Positions 1-10,218 of a DNA stretch of 64,000 nt are shown here, one piece after another. The stretch's first letter is position 1. Each line of letters begins with the position of its first letter. The notes beneath the pieces are model-generated. The model was not told where the DNA came from, searched no databases, and saw nothing but the letters and a program-made list of their open reading frames with translations. The DNA comes from DATJKD01 sp963834855 (GTDB lineage: Bacteria > Pseudomonadota > Gammaproteobacteria > Steroidobacterales > Steroidobacteraceae), in contig CAWIDH010000029.1 in assembly GCA_963834855.1 (NCBI GenBank), forward strand, positions 1 through 64,000, read 5' to 3'. The position numbers were made by a program, and so were the translations under genes.

Positions 1-106
1 GAAAGATAGGACATACCACCAGGAATGTCCCGTTCCGGGTTGACAACGGCGGGCTGTACTTCATTCTGCATGCTGCACGATCACTCGAAAATTTAAGGTC
101 CACAGA

Positions 107-1878
107 TTGACCGTATTCGGGGAGCTGAAGCGTCGCAACGTCTTTCGAGTGGCGGCGTTGTACCTCGTCGCGGCCTGGGTCCTGCTGCAGGTCGGCGACC
201 TGCTGTTCGGCCTGCTCGGCCTGCCGGCCTGGACCAACAAGCTGCTGTTCGCCGGGCTCGTGCTGGGTTTCGTGCCGGCGCTCATTTTCTCCTGGGTGTA
301 CGAGCTGACACCGGAAGGCTTGAAGCGCGAGCACGAGGTCGAGCGCAACGCCTCGATCACGGCAGAGACGGCCCGCAAGCTCGACCTCATCGTCGTCGGA
401 CTGCTCGTCATCGCGATCGTCGTCGTGGCCGTCGAGCGGTTCATTCCGCGCACAGCGCCCATCCCGGCCGCAACAGAGGCAGCGTCAGGAGCGTCGTCTG
501 CGGAGGCACCGGTCCAGGCAGCGGCGAAGTCCATCGCGGTGCTGCCGTTCGCGGACATGAGCGCGGGCAAGGACCAGGAATACTTCGCGGATGGACTGTC
601 GGAGGAGTTGCTCAACCTGCTGGCGAAGCTGCCCGAGCTGCGCGTGATCGGGCGCACCTCGTCGTTCCAGTTCAAGGGACGGAACGAAGACCTGCGGGTG
701 ATCGGCGAGAAGCTCAACGTCGCGCACATCCTGGAGGGCAGCGTGCGGAAGTCCGGCGAGAAGGTGCGGATCACCGCGCAGCTCATCCGGGCCGCCGACG
801 GTTCTCACCTCTGGTCGGAGACCTACGACCGCACGCTCGACGACATCTTCGTCGTGCAGGACGACATTGCAGGCGAGGTGGTCAAGGCGCTGAAGGTCAC
901 TCTGCTCGGCACGGCGCTCACGACACGTTCCAAGCCACAGGACTCGGAGGCGTACAACCTCGCCTTGCAGGGACGTTTCTTTCTCGACCGGCGCGGCCAG
1001 AAAGACCTCGAGCGTGCAGTCGAGTACTTCCGGCGGTCACGCGAGCGCGATCCCGACTACGCCCCGGCCTGGGCGGGCCTGTCGCAGGCATACGCGCGGC
1101 AGGCCGACGGCGGTCTCGTGCCGGCCGCGGACGGCTATCGACGGGCGCGCGAGGCTGCGGAGAAGGCGCTGGCGCTCGATCCCCAGCTCGCTGACGCGCA
1201 TCTGGCGATGGGCTGGATTCACAGCAGCTACGACTGGGACTGGGCGGCCGCGGACGCAAGCTTTCGCAAAGCACTGGACCTGGAACCCGGCAGCGCCCAG
1301 GCGCTCAGGCACGCCGGCATCCAGGCGCTACCCTCGGACGCTGGAACGAAGCGATCGACCTGACGAACAAGGCCATCGAGCGCGACCCGCTGCGGCCGAA
1401 TTCCTACAACAACCTCGGCCTCGCGTTGCTGGCAGTCAACCGCGACACGGAGGCCGAGGCCGCGTTTCGCAAGGCCCTCGAACTCGATCCCGACGGGGCC
1501 TTCCGGCATTACGCGATCGGGCGGGCCCTGCTTCTGCAGGGCAAGACCGACGCCGCCCTGCAGGAGATGCAGCAGGAAACGGAGGAGATCTGGCGGCTCT
1601 CAGGATTGCCGCTCGCATTTCACGCGCTCGGCCGGCGCGGCGAGTCCGACGCGGCGCTGGCGGCCCTGAAGAGCAAGTACGCCGGGGAAGCGGCCTATCA
1701 GATCGCCGAAGTGCATGCCTTCCGCGGCGAGGCCGACCTGGCGTTCGAGTGGCTCGAGCGTGCCTATGACCAGCGCGACGGCGGCGTCGCGGACATCAAG
1801 GGCGACCGGCTGATGCGCGGGCTCGTCGGCGATCCGCGTTACAAGGCGTTTCTGAGGAAGCTGAAGCTCCCGGAGTGA
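107..1878 (+). CDS. TolB-like/TPR signalling protein, frameshifted
   Basis: The product starts with a short basic segment (ELKRRNVFRVAALY) and two membrane helices at about residues 12-35 and 40-62. A third helix lies near 95-110. A TolB/FlgO-like domain follows (SIAVLPFADMS, ADGLSEELLN, AHILEGSVRKSG), then TPR units. This architecture is common in gammaproteobacterial proteins often mislabelled adenylate cyclases; no cyclase domain is present. The start is TTG with AAGG about 10 bp upstream. The frame from 107 stops at 1363, but near 1325 the neighbouring frame takes over with a perfect TPR continuation (LGRWNEAIDLTNKAIERDP) and runs to 1878, so one base has been lost or gained. A paralogue with the same layout lies at 13114-14796. 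The exact role is unknown; TPRs imply protein-protein contacts. Confidence 0.8.
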
Positions 1879-1940
1879 TGGTGCCTGTCTGACTGACGGG
1901 CGACAGAGCCCTTCCGGACCCGAAGCAGCCGGTCCAGTGA

Positions 1941-2416
1941 TCAGCCCCGCCGCGCTGCCTCGATCGTGGCGATGTCGATCTTCTTCATCGGCATCATCGC
2001 CTCGAAGGCACGCTTTGCCTCACCGCCACCGGCCGCAAGCGCCTCGGTCAGACGCGCGGGGTGATCTGCCAGGAGAGACCCCAGCGGTCCTTGCACCAGC
2101 CGCACGCGCTCTCCTTGCCGCCATTGCCGACGATCGCGTTCCAATAGCGGTCCGTCTCTTCCTGATTGTCCGTCGCGATCTGGAAGGAAAAGGCCTCGCT
2201 GTGCTTGAAGGTCGGGCCGCCGATGAGACCGAGACAGGGAACGCCCAGGACAGTGAACTCCACCGTCAGCACATCGCCCTTCTTGCCGCCCGGGTAATCA
2301 CTGGGCGCCTCGTGAACAGCGGTCACTTGACTCTCCGGAAAGGTGTCGGCGTAGAAACGCGCCGCCTCCTGGGCGTCCTTGTCGAACCAGAGGCAGATCG
2401 TGTTCTTCGGCTTCAT
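1941..2416 (-). CDS. VOC family protein (PhnB/3-demethylubiquinone methyltransferase-like), frameshifted
   Basis: The N-terminal part (KNTICLWFDKDAQEAARFYA, then a TFPES segment and FSFQIATDNQEE) is the vicinal-oxygen-chelate fold seen in small proteins annotated as PhnB or 3-demethylubiquinone-9 3-methyltransferase-like. The frame from 2416 ends at 2048 just after WGLSWQITP. The adjacent frame continues with ARLTEALAAGGG and EAMMPMKKIDIATIEAA to 1941, which is the family's normal C-terminus. One base is therefore missing or extra in the CCCC/GCGC stretch near 2058. Full length would be about 157 residues, normal for the family. Members are usually of unknown substrate. It stands alone, convergent with the TPR gene. 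Confidence 0.8.
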
Positions 2417-2905
2417 GTTCGTATGCTCCTTGTGTTCATCAGGGCGAACGCCGAGGCCTGCGGATCAAACGCATTGGACGACCTCGCCGCCGGGCATCGT
2501 GCGACGTGGCAGTCAGTCGTCGGCAGCGGAGCCATCGGCGCGATGCGCTGGCGCAGTCCCAAACGAGTGAGCCCGAAGCGTCGCGTTGGCGATGTTCGGG
2601 CTCGGGCCTACTCGGAGATTCTTTCGAACCTCCTTGCAGGTTGCGTCTAGAGTCTCACACTCTGCACGGATGCTGGATCGGTGGAGCCCGCAACGCGCTG
2701 TCAGATTTCGCTTATGGGCCCAGTCGTGCTGTTTAAAACTACGCTTGAATCGTGCCGCCTGACCGGCCTTGCCGCCGTACTCGAAGCTCGCCAGGACTGC
2801 AGTCGATTTCGGCGACGCCTACGGTTACTTGTCCCGGCGTCCTATAGACAATGTCCCGGTGGGTGGCGAATATCAATCACTAACCGCCAACAGGGAGAAG
2901 CCGCC
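2417..2905. other. intergenic region, no gene recognised
   Basis: About 490 bases between two divergent genes. I see no convincing coding frame: the long plus-strand frame crossing 2681-3952 has no domain character and runs over the real genes there. The last 15 bases carry a good ribosome binding site (AGGGAGAAG at 2892-2900) for the lipoprotein gene at 2906. A T-loop-like string near 2630 does not fold into a tRNA. Confidence 0.5.
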
Positions 2906-3345
2906 ATGCTCAGCCGCGTTGCGTTCATCCTTTGCGTGATCATTTCTTGTCGCCGGCTGCAACAGGAAATCCGAGCCAACCGCGTCCGATACCAAGCCAA
3001 CTCCGGCCCAGCGGGAGGCAGACGCCATCACGACTGCAGAAGGGCCGGTCAAGGTCGGCGGAAACTATGGCACTTTCAGGGCCACCAGCTCTACCGCGTT
3101 GAAACTTGCCGAGGGAACAACGCTCACCGCGTTCCCCGGAGGGCCCCATTGTCGCGTTTAGGATCAACGACGGTACCGGAGGCGCGATCCGATGCCAGCG
3201 TGATAGCGGCTGCACCGGGGCGTGCGATTGGGAGACCAGCCCGACGGACGCGAATTGTAGCGGCACCTCCGAAGGTTCCGCCGGCGACGGCCAGACGTGC
3301 GCCTGTTCCTGGCACTACGAAGGTCCCGAGAAGGTCCCGGAGTAG
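2906..3345 (+). pseudogene. small Cys-rich lipoprotein, two frameshifts
   Basis: No single frame covers this gene; I joined three. Frame one gives the start (MLSRVAFILCVI). Near 2942 the next frame gives a lipobox (FLVAGC) and a mature part beginning NRKSEPTASDTKP, then KVGGNYGTFRATSS. Near 3150 a third frame continues with VAFRINDGTGGAIRCQRDSG and a tail holding six cysteines (RC, GC, AC, NC, TC, AC), ending at 3345. The ribosome site AGGGAGAAG lies 5 bp before the ATG. The reconstructed product is about 145 residues, exported and lipid-anchored. The six cysteines suggest disulfides or a metal site. I do not recognise the family. Reading frame continuity in all three pieces makes a real gene likely, but it is broken as sequenced. 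Confidence 0.55.
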
Positions 3346-3421
3346 GCGGTCCGGGCCTGACGAGGCGCAGAGCGAACGGAGCCTCCGCCTCACGCACTCA
3401 GCAGCGTTATGGGCTTCAAGC

Positions 3422-4913
3422 TCAAGCGGCAAGTCTCGGCGGCGGTATTTCACGTGCGATGAGACTCGCGAAATGGACCGCAGTCAGGTCGCCCATGTAG
3501 CGGGCAATGACCTGCACACCGATCGGCAGGCCGTCGCGGTCCACTCCGACAGGCGCGACTGCGGCTGGCAGCTTGCCGAGGGACGCCATCGAACACCACG
3601 CGATTTGATCGACCAGAAGATCCTGCGACTGCCATTGATGTCGATGCTGCGGGTCTCCACAGGCGTCTCATCGTGTGGGAAGGCATTGGTCGCGTATACG
3701 GGCGCCAGCACCACATCAAAGTGCTCGAAGAATGCCGCCCATCGGCGGCGGAACTGGGCCTGCTGCGTCAGAACCGCATACCAGTCGCTCGCACTCAATC
3801 CTGGAACCGGGCCGTTCAAGAACGCGAGGAACATGCGTGCGCCTTCTGCCAGATCCGGCAATCGAACTGAGTTTCGCGTCACAGTAGCCCCTGAAGCGAT
3901 CAGCGTCCGTTCCACGTCCTGCAGTGCTGCCAGAACCGATGCGCTGAGCTGAGCGGAGGGATGGTTGTCGAGAAGGAAGACGCTGTAGTCGGACAACTTT
4001 TGCTGGCGCGGTTTCTCGAACACGAGCGATGTGGCAAGCGCTCCAGACGTCCGGGCCCGCAATAACGTCGAGGAGCAGCAGAATGTCGGCAGGAGATCGC
4101 GCAATCGGTCCAATCACCTGCATGCTGGATGGGACACTCCAGGCATCGTTGTCAAAGCCGTGCCCGATCGAGGACACCGTGCCGAAGCTCGTCTTGAGCC
4201 CATAGACACCGCAGAAGCCCGCCGGAACCCGGATCGATCCCCCGAAGTCCGAGCCGATTTCCAAGGCCGAAAACCCCATTGCGATGGCAGCCGCTGAACC
4301 GCCGGACGATCCGCCCGGCGAATGCGAGAGCAAGTAGGGATTGCCGGTGCGGCCATAGATCGGATTGAAGCTCTGGAGGTCGCGCAGGCGCACCGGAACA
4401 TTGGTCTTGCCGAGCACGAGTGCTCCGGCGGCCTTTCGCTCGACGCACGACCTCAGCGTCACGCTGGGCGATGTTGCTCAGACGTTCCCTTAAACCGGCC
4501 GTGGTCGGATGTCCTTGAAGATCGAAGCTCTCCTTGACCGTCATCGGAATGCCAAGCAACGGGAGATTGACGCCGCGCGCCAACGCGGCATCGGCCGATT
4601 TGGCATCGGACAGGGCGCGTTCGAAATCGCGCACGACTACCGCGTTCACTTGTGCATCCAGTCGCTCGATGCGGGCGATCGTCGACCGGCACAGCTCTGT
4701 GGCGCTGACTTTGCGCTGTCGCAGCAGGCGCGCCAGGTCAGTGGCCGAGGCGCGATGCAGATCGGTCGGCTCTGCGGAAACGCCCGCCGGGATCGTGCGA
4801 CAACCGGTGAAAGCTGCAAGCATCGATGCTGCACCTATCTGCAGCGCTACTCGCCGGCTGATCCGTGGGCCTGCGTTGAACGGATACGCTAAGATTGCCT
4901 TCGTGTGACGCAT
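3422..4913 (-). pseudogene. amidase signature family protein, three frameshifts
   Basis: Amidase-signature hydrolase of the Ser-cisSer-Lys class. The N-terminus has twin Arg, a hydrophobic stretch and a lipobox-like AAFTGC, so export is likely. The catalytic Lys lies in IPMTVKESFD, the glycine/serine loop is PGGSSGGSAAAIA, and the nucleophile Ser lies in DFGGSIRVPAG. The reading jumps frame near 4460, again near 4090 (into SGALATSLVFEKPRQQ), and again near 3605 into a tail ending FASLIAREIPPPRLAA at 3422. All four pieces align to one amidase of normal length (~495 residues) with motifs intact, so the lesions are recent or artefactual. Substrate cannot be told; the class includes acylamidases and Glu-tRNA(Gln) amidotransferase A, but this is not in a gatCAB context. 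Confidence 0.8.
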
Positions 4914-5426
4914 GCGAGATTCCGATCAGATCTGCGAGTTCTTATGTTGCTCTGCGACAGCAGGGCTCCTGTTGAACATCGATTTCTCGTCCAACGATCC
5001 CAGAGTTATCAAAGATTGATGTCGAGCTCGTTCGGGGAACCGCAAACATGAGGACAAGCATCGACTCTGAGACAGCAATGACGGCGGTTTGGGCGTGGCA
5101 GTGTTTGCGGATCAGTGTACGGTTTGGGTCGTTCTTACCGTTGAACGGCCGGGTTTCAGCGTGTGCCGTACAAATCTAAAATCAGTCACCGCCGAGCGGG
5201 GACGAATCGGCGTTGTATTCTGAGCTTGACGGTACTAATGACTCCGACGGCGCCTGATGCAAGGGGGGAAAATCGATCAACCGACGTTAGTTTTGCCACA
5301 CCACGATCGCAGCGGGGGTCGCGGCCGCTTACCCATTCGTTTCGGCGTGCGAAAAGTCTGCACGCACGGGCGCCGCAATCCGGGCCGTAATCGCTCGACG
5401 GCGCAGCAATCGAACTGGAGCGGGCT
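4914..5426. other. intergenic region, no gene recognised
   Basis: About 510 bases between the divergent amidase and FAD oxidase genes, noticeably more AT-rich than the surroundings. Stop codons are frequent in all frames in the first half. I see no RNA gene, repeat or phage attachment core. It presumably holds the promoters of both flanking genes, but I could not pick a convincing pair of hexamers. Confidence 0.45.
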
Positions 5427-6743
5427 GTGGTCAACGAGCTCGCCGAGCGTCTCGACGGGACCCGGCTGCTCTTGTCCGACCATGCCGACTATGACCGTGT
5501 GCGTGCTATATGGAACGGCATGCACGACAAGCGACCGGCATTGATCGCCCAGTGCAAGTCCGCAGACGACGTGAGAGATGCGGTGACGTTCGCGAGCCAG
5601 CACAAGCTCCTTGTCGCTGTCCGCGGCGGCGGACACAGCTGGCCGGGCAAATCGGTGTGCGAGGGCGGCTTGATGATCGACCTCGCGCCTATGAATGAGG
5701 TCACGGTCGACACGGAGCGGCGACGCGCACATGCAGGCGGCGGCGCCTTGCTGAATACGCTGGACAGCCGTTCGCTCGAGCATGGCCTCGTCACCACGGC
5801 GGGCGTCGTCTCGCACACGGGCGTCGGCGGTTACGCTCGGCGGGGGCTTCGGTCGGCTGAACCGCAAGTACGGTCTCACGATCGACAATCTCGTAGCCGC
5901 GGACATCGTCACGGCCGACGGCAAGCTCCGGACCGTCAGCGAGCAAGTGGAACCCGATCTGTTCTGGGCCATTCGCGGCGGCGGCGGGAACTTCGGCGTC
6001 GTCACGCGTTTCGAGTATCAGCTCCATCCGTTCAACCGGAACGTGCTGTCGGGGATGATCGTGTGGCCGATCGAGCAGGCACGGGCGGTACTTGACTTCT
6101 ACGGCGATTGGTACCGCGGCCTGTCAGACTAGCTCTACGTAGGGCCGGCGATGCTGACGATGCCCGAGGGCAACAGCGTACTGGCCATGGAGGTCGTCTA
6201 TAACGGCGATCCCGCGGCCGGCGAAAAGGAGCTGGCGCCGCTGCGCCGCATCGGCAAGCCGGTCGAGGACGGGGTCAAGATGCAGGACGACATGGTCATG
6301 CAGACCCAGGAAGACGGTACGTTCGCTCACGGCCGCCGGTCCTATGCAAGAACGGCATGGTCAAGGAGGTCACTCCGGCCATGATCACTGCGATGGTCGA
6401 AGCGTTTCGGTCGGATCCGCGGGTGGCCCTGTTCACCCACACGGCCGGAGGTGCAGTCAAGCGCGTCGATGAGCTCGCCACCGCGTTCCCGCACCGGAAT
6501 GCCGAGACGATGATCATCCTCGGCGGCGTGTGGGACGATCCGGCCGCGGACCAGCCAGTCATCGCGATGATGCGCGATTGGTTCCGGGCGCTGGAACCGT
6601 TCACGGGCGGCTATTACGACAACATCGAGTTCGAGCGCGACGATCTGGAGGCCGCCGCATACGGGCCGGCATACCCGCGTCTGACGAAAGTCAAGGCGCA
6701 CTACGATCCGATGAATCTGTTCCGGCTGAACAACAATATCTGA
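5427..6743 (+). pseudogene. FAD-binding berberine-bridge-type oxidoreductase, degenerate
   Basis: FAD-linked oxidase of the FAD_binding_4 plus BBE type. The PCMH-like FAD domain shows VAVRGGGHSWPG, where the His is the usual covalent flavin site, then GGGFGRLNRKYGLTIDNL and AIRGGGGNFGVVTRFEYQL. The C-terminus has the BBE signature NLFRLNNNI. GTG at 5427 is the first start after an in-frame stop at 5388. Lesions: a frameshift near 5830, an in-frame TAG at 6130 (between LSD and LYVGPAML, where Glu is normal), and another frameshift near 6345. Two indels plus a nonsense codon make this the most damaged gene in the window. If functional it would oxidise alcohols or sugars with FAD. Confidence 0.85.
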
Positions 6744-6879
6744 CTGGCCGCCACCTGACCGTCGGACGCCCGCGCCAGGGCGCTTAAGCCGCGCCGCCGC
6801 GGCGGCATCGGGCATAGCTGTGTTGAGTCTGCAGCGCCGCACTTCTGCGGCGTCGGGGGCTTGTCGAGCTATGTTCAGC

Positions 6880-7551
6880 TCAAAACCGGTACGCGAACGC
6901 CAGGTGCACCCCTCGCAGCAGGTAGTCGTCGATCGAGGCCGTCGCGCCGCTCACTCGGTCGGTAAGCTTCCAGTCGGCGAAGTGCTGATCGAGACGCAGC
7001 GCGGGCTCGAACAGGAAACGCTCTCCGAGCCGCACGCGTAGACCCAGGCTCGCCGACGCCACCCACTCGGTCCCGGCGTCGATTGCCACGTCGAAGGTGC
7101 CGCCCCCCGCGAGCGGGCCGGCCTGGTCCTCCACGTCGACAGAGTTGACCCCCACGCCCACCGTCCAGAACCACTGCAGGCGCTGATCGTCGCCGCCGTA
7201 GCGGCGCTCGACCCAGGCGTTCAGCCCCTCCGATGATCCCTTGCTGTCCACCACCGGCGCGTCGGGATCCTGTTCGAGGCCGAGCAGGCTCGGCGTCCGC
7301 TCGATGTCGAACTCGTCGGACACGTCGACACCGAGCCCCACTGCCCAGCGGTCGTTGAGCCGATATCGCCCGAAGACGCCGAAGCCGAGCACGTCGTTGG
7401 TCGGCTTGCCGGTGCCGCCGATGATGTTGAGTCGAAAGCCGGCGTCCCAACGGCGGTCGTCCTCTGCCAGGACCGGCGAGATCCCGCCCAGCATGAGGCC
7501 GAAGCAGGGACCGAGGGCGAGCGACCTGAGGGCAGGATTGCTCACGGACAC
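6880..7551 (-). CDS. outer-membrane beta-barrel protein
   Basis: A 223-residue protein with a signal peptide (MSVSNPALRS, then LGPCFGLMLGGISPVLAE with cleavage near residue 30). Alternating hydrophobic strands follow, rich in Gly and aromatics (GFGVFGRYRLNDRWAVGLGV, WFWTVGVGVNSVDVE, LGLRVRLGERFLFEPALRL). The last residues, HLAFAYRF, end in Phe, the usual signal for BAM-mediated barrel insertion. It resembles the OmpW/acyloxyacyl-hydrolase type of small eight-stranded barrel, but I see no catalytic residues that would assign an enzyme. It sits 66 bp downstream of livF on the same strand and could be co-transcribed with the liv operon. Confidence 0.7.
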   Translation of the reverse strand: MSVSNPALRSLALGPCFGLMLGGISPVLAEDDRRWDAGFRLNIIGGTGKPTNDVLGFGVFGRYRLNDRWAVGLGVDVSDEFDIERTPSLLGLEQDPDAPVVDSKGSSEGLNAWVERRYGGDDQRLQWFWTVGVGVNSVDVEDQAGPLAGGGTFDVAIDAGTEWVASASLGLRVRLGERFLFEPALRLDQHFADWKLTDRVSGATASIDDYLLRGVHLAFAYRF

Positions 7552-7617
7552 CTCCGCTGTTCACCCATTAGACGCCGCAAGCGCGGGTTCCCTTCGGAGA
7601 CCCATGAACCTGCAGAG

Positions 7618-8364
7618 TCAGGCGCCCAGGTACGCGTCCTTAACTCGCGGATCCCCCAGCAGTTCTTTCGCGGGCCCACTCAGGATGACGCGGCCTGTTT
7701 CGAGAACGCAGGCCCGGGAGGCGATGTGCAACGCCATGTTGGCGTTCTGTTCCACCAGCAGGAGGGTGGTGCCCGTGCGGTTGATGTCCTCGATGACGCC
7801 GAAAATTTCCCGCACCAGCCGAGGTGACAGGCCCATCGAGGGCTCGTCCAGCAGCAGCAGGCTCGCGCGGCTCATCAGCGCCCGGCCCACCGCCAGCATC
7901 TGCTGTTCGCCGCCGGAGAGTGTGCCGCTCACCTGGTCGAGGCGCTCACCGAGGCGCGGAAAGATCTCGAGTACTCGAGCCAGGTCGCGGTCGTTAGCCT
8001 GGCGGTCGCGTCGTTGCCATGTGGCGAGACGCAGGTTCTCCCGCACCGTCAGGTTGCCGAAGATGCCCCGCCCCTCGGGGACATGGGCCATGCCCAGTCC
8101 CACGATGCGGTGTGCGGGTACTCCGCGAAGGTCGCGGCCCGCGAAGGTGACGCTGCCGTCGTAGGGGATGAGGCCCGAGATGGCACGGAGGATGGAGGTC
8201 TTGCCGGCGCCGTTGGCGCCGATCAGCGTGACGATCTCTCCCCGGCGCACGCTGAAGCTGACGCCGTGCACGGCCTGGATTCCATCGTAGTTCACTCGAA
8301 GGTCGCGCACCTCGAGATGAATGCTGTCGGCGGGATCCCCGGCTGTGTCCGCTTCTGCGTTCAT
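7618..8364 (-). CDS. livF: branched-chain amino acid ABC transporter ATPase LivF
   Basis: Second ATPase of a LIV-type importer, 248 residues. Walker A is GANGAGKT at residues 49-56, the signature is LSGGEQQ near 147, and Walker B is LLLLDEP followed by SMGLSP, which is diagnostic of LivF. I chose the ATG at 8364 because it overlaps the livG stop as ATGA, giving translational coupling; the open frame extends to 8547 but lies inside livG. Last gene of a five-gene operon. Its partner is LivG on the cytoplasmic face of LivH/LivM. Confidence 0.95.
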   Translation of the reverse strand: MNAEADTAGDPADSIHLEVRDLRVNYDGIQAVHGVSFSVRRGEIVTLIGANGAGKTSILRAISGLIPYDGSVTFAGRDLRGVPAHRIVGLGMAHVPEGRGIFGNLTVRENLRLATWQRRDRQANDRDLARVLEIFPRLGERLDQVSGTLSGGEQQMLAVGRALMSRASLLLLDEPSMGLSPRLVREIFGVIEDINRTGTTLLLVEQNANMALHIASRACVLETGRVILSGPAKELLGDPRVKDAYLGA

Positions 8365-9131
8365 CCGGCCACCTTCTCGCCGAGATAGGCTTCCAGCACC
8401 GAAGGATCGCTCTTCACGACCTCCGGCGGCCCCTCGGCGAGCGTCCTGCCGAAGTCCAGGACCTTGATGCGCTCGCAGATGCCCATGACGAGTTTCATCT
8501 GGTGCTCGATGAGCAGGATCGTGAGCTGGAATTCGCGGCGGATCCACCGGATGAACTCCATGAGCTGGTCGATTTCCGCCGGGTTCATGCCCGCGGCAGG
8601 TTCGTCGAGCAGCAGCAGTTCCGGACGCGTGGCCAGTGCCCGGGCTATCTCCAGGCGCCGCTGGTGGCCGTAGGGGAGGCTGCTCGCGGTTTCCCCGGCC
8701 AGGTGCTCCAGCTTGAAGATGGCCAGCAGGTCCCGCGAATGGCCGACGATGCGCTCTTCCTCGCGGCGGAAGCGGCCCGCGTGGAACAGGGCTTCGATGG
8801 GCGAATATCGCGACTGGGAGAAGTGCGCGATCCGCACGTTGTCGAGCACCGACAGGTCACGGAACAGGCGGATGTTCTGGAACGTGCGGGCAATACGCAG
8901 GGCAGTGATCTCGTGGGGCGTGCGGCCCACGAGCTCCTGGTCGCGATAGCGGATGCTGCCTTCGCTCGCCCGGTAGACGCCGGTGATCAGGTTGAACACC
9001 GTTGTCTTGCCGGCGCCGTTTGGCCCGATCAGGCCCATCAACTCCCCCTGGTGCAGCTCCAGGTTGAAGTCGTCGATCGCGCGCAGGCCGCCGAAGTTGT
9101 GCCTGACGTTACGGGCTGTCAGCAACGCCAT
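8361..9131 (-). CDS. livG: branched-chain amino acid ABC transporter ATPase LivG
   Basis: 256-residue ATPase. Walker A GPNGAGKT is at residues 36-43, followed by TTVFNLITGVYRA, the typical LivG start. The signature is in the LivG form LPYGHQRRLEIARAL, and Walker B is LLLLDEPAAGMNPAE. It overlaps livM by 23 bp upstream and livF by 4 bp downstream, so the three are translated from one message. It energises uptake of Leu/Ile/Val or related amino acids, some family members taking urea or amides instead. Confidence 0.95.
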   Translation of the reverse strand: MALLTARNVRHNFGGLRAIDDFNLELHQGELMGLIGPNGAGKTTVFNLITGVYRASEGSIRYRDQELVGRTPHEITALRIARTFQNIRLFRDLSVLDNVRIAHFSQSRYSPIEALFHAGRFRREEERIVGHSRDLLAIFKLEHLAGETASSLPYGHQRRLEIARALATRPELLLLDEPAAGMNPAEIDQLMEFIRWIRREFQLTILLIEHQMKLVMGICERIKVLDFGRTLAEGPPEVVKSDPSVLEAYLGEKVAG

Positions 9132-10218
9132 GACTGCGCATGCCCCCGATGTCTGATTCCGGCCGATGGGCCTCCTTGTCGCGGCGCGGTATGAACAGGC
9201 GGAACTCGCGCTTGCCCATGATGCCTCGGGGCCAATAGAGCATCACCAGCACGAGCAGCAGGGGCATGATGATCATGCGCAGCATGCCAAGGTGGCTGAT
9301 GACGTACTTGTTCAGGGGGTCGAACAGGCCGGCCGGCAGCCAGGACAGCAATGACGCTACGGTCGATGGCCGCAGGACCTCGAGCAGCAGCGTGTAGACG
9401 GCGGCGCCGAGGATGGAGCCGCCGATGGATGCAACGCCGCCGAGGTAGACCATGATGAGGATTTCGGTGGTCTTGACGATATCGAACACCCGTGGGCTGA
9501 TGAACTGCAGCACGTGCGCGAACAGTGCGCCTGCGACTCCGGCGCAGAACGACGAAAGCATGAAGGCGAGAATCTTTACCCGCCGGGTGTCGACGCTCAT
9601 CAGGTCGCTGGCGATCTCGTCCTCGCGGATCGCCTGCACGCCGCGCCCGTAGCGGGAGTAGACGAAATTACGGATCAGCCAGACGAGCGCCACCGTCCAG
9701 GCAAAGACCCAGGGGACGGAGGTCAGACGCGGTATCCCGGAGATGCCTCGAGGTCCGCCGATGGCGTCGATGTTCTCCAGCGCTGACTTGACGATCATCA
9801 GGAACGCCAGCGTGATGATGGCGAGGTAATCGCCGCGCACCTTGAACGATGGAATGGCCACCAGCAGCCCCATCAACGAAGCGACTGCGCCTGCGGCCAG
9901 CACCGCCAGCGGAAAGAGCGCAGCATGGAATTCCGGCGGCAGCACGTGCATGGTGAGCAGGGCGGAGGTGTAGGCGCCCACGGCCATGAACCCGGCGTGA
10001 GCGAGGGAAAACTCGCCCATGTATCCATTCACCAGGTTGAGGCTCGTGGCCAGGATGATGTTGATGCCCACGTACATCAGCAGCATCTGGATGTAGCTGT
10101 TGAAGAGGTTGAATCGAGGAATGGCGAGCGCCAGTACCATCCCGCTGACGAGCAGGAGCGGCATCAGCCAGGGCTGGTCCATCAGCCGCTGCAGGTGTCG
10201 TTGCAGGGCGCGAATCAA
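9109..10218 (-). CDS. livM: branched-chain amino acid ABC transporter permease LivM
   Basis: 369-residue permease with about ten hydrophobic segments. The family stretch NLVNGYMGEFSLAHAGFMAV is present, as are SFKVRGDYLAIITLAF and the cytoplasmic coupling region GVQAIREDEIASDLMSVD. The C-terminus carries an extra 35-residue basic, hydrophilic tail (RRDKEAHRPESD) after the last helix. The start ATG overlaps the livH stop by 4 bp. It forms the membrane channel with LivH. Confidence 0.95.
   Translation of the reverse strand: MIRALQRHLQRLMDQPWLMPLLLVSGMVLALAIPRFNLFNSYIQMLLMYVGINIILATSLNLVNGYMGEFSLAHAGFMAVGAYTSALLTMHVLPPEFHAALFPLAVLAAGAVASLMGLLVAIPSFKVRGDYLAIITLAFLMIVKSALENIDAIGGPRGISGIPRLTSVPWVFAWTVALVWLIRNFVYSRYGRGVQAIREDEIASDLMSVDTRRVKILAFMLSSFCAGVAGALFAHVLQFISPRVFDIVKTTEILIMVYLGGVASIGGSILGAAVYTLLLEVLRPSTVASLLSWLPAGLFDPLNKYVISHLGMLRMIIMPLLLVLVMLYWPRGIMGKREFRLFIPRRDKEAHRPESDIGGMRSHGVADSP

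Noticed and set aside
2600..2700. tRNA suspected from a TTCGAA string
   Set aside because: No acceptor or anticodon stem could be formed around it.
2681..3952. Plus-strand frame of 423 codons
   Set aside because: Crosses the lipoprotein and the amidase without a recognisable domain.
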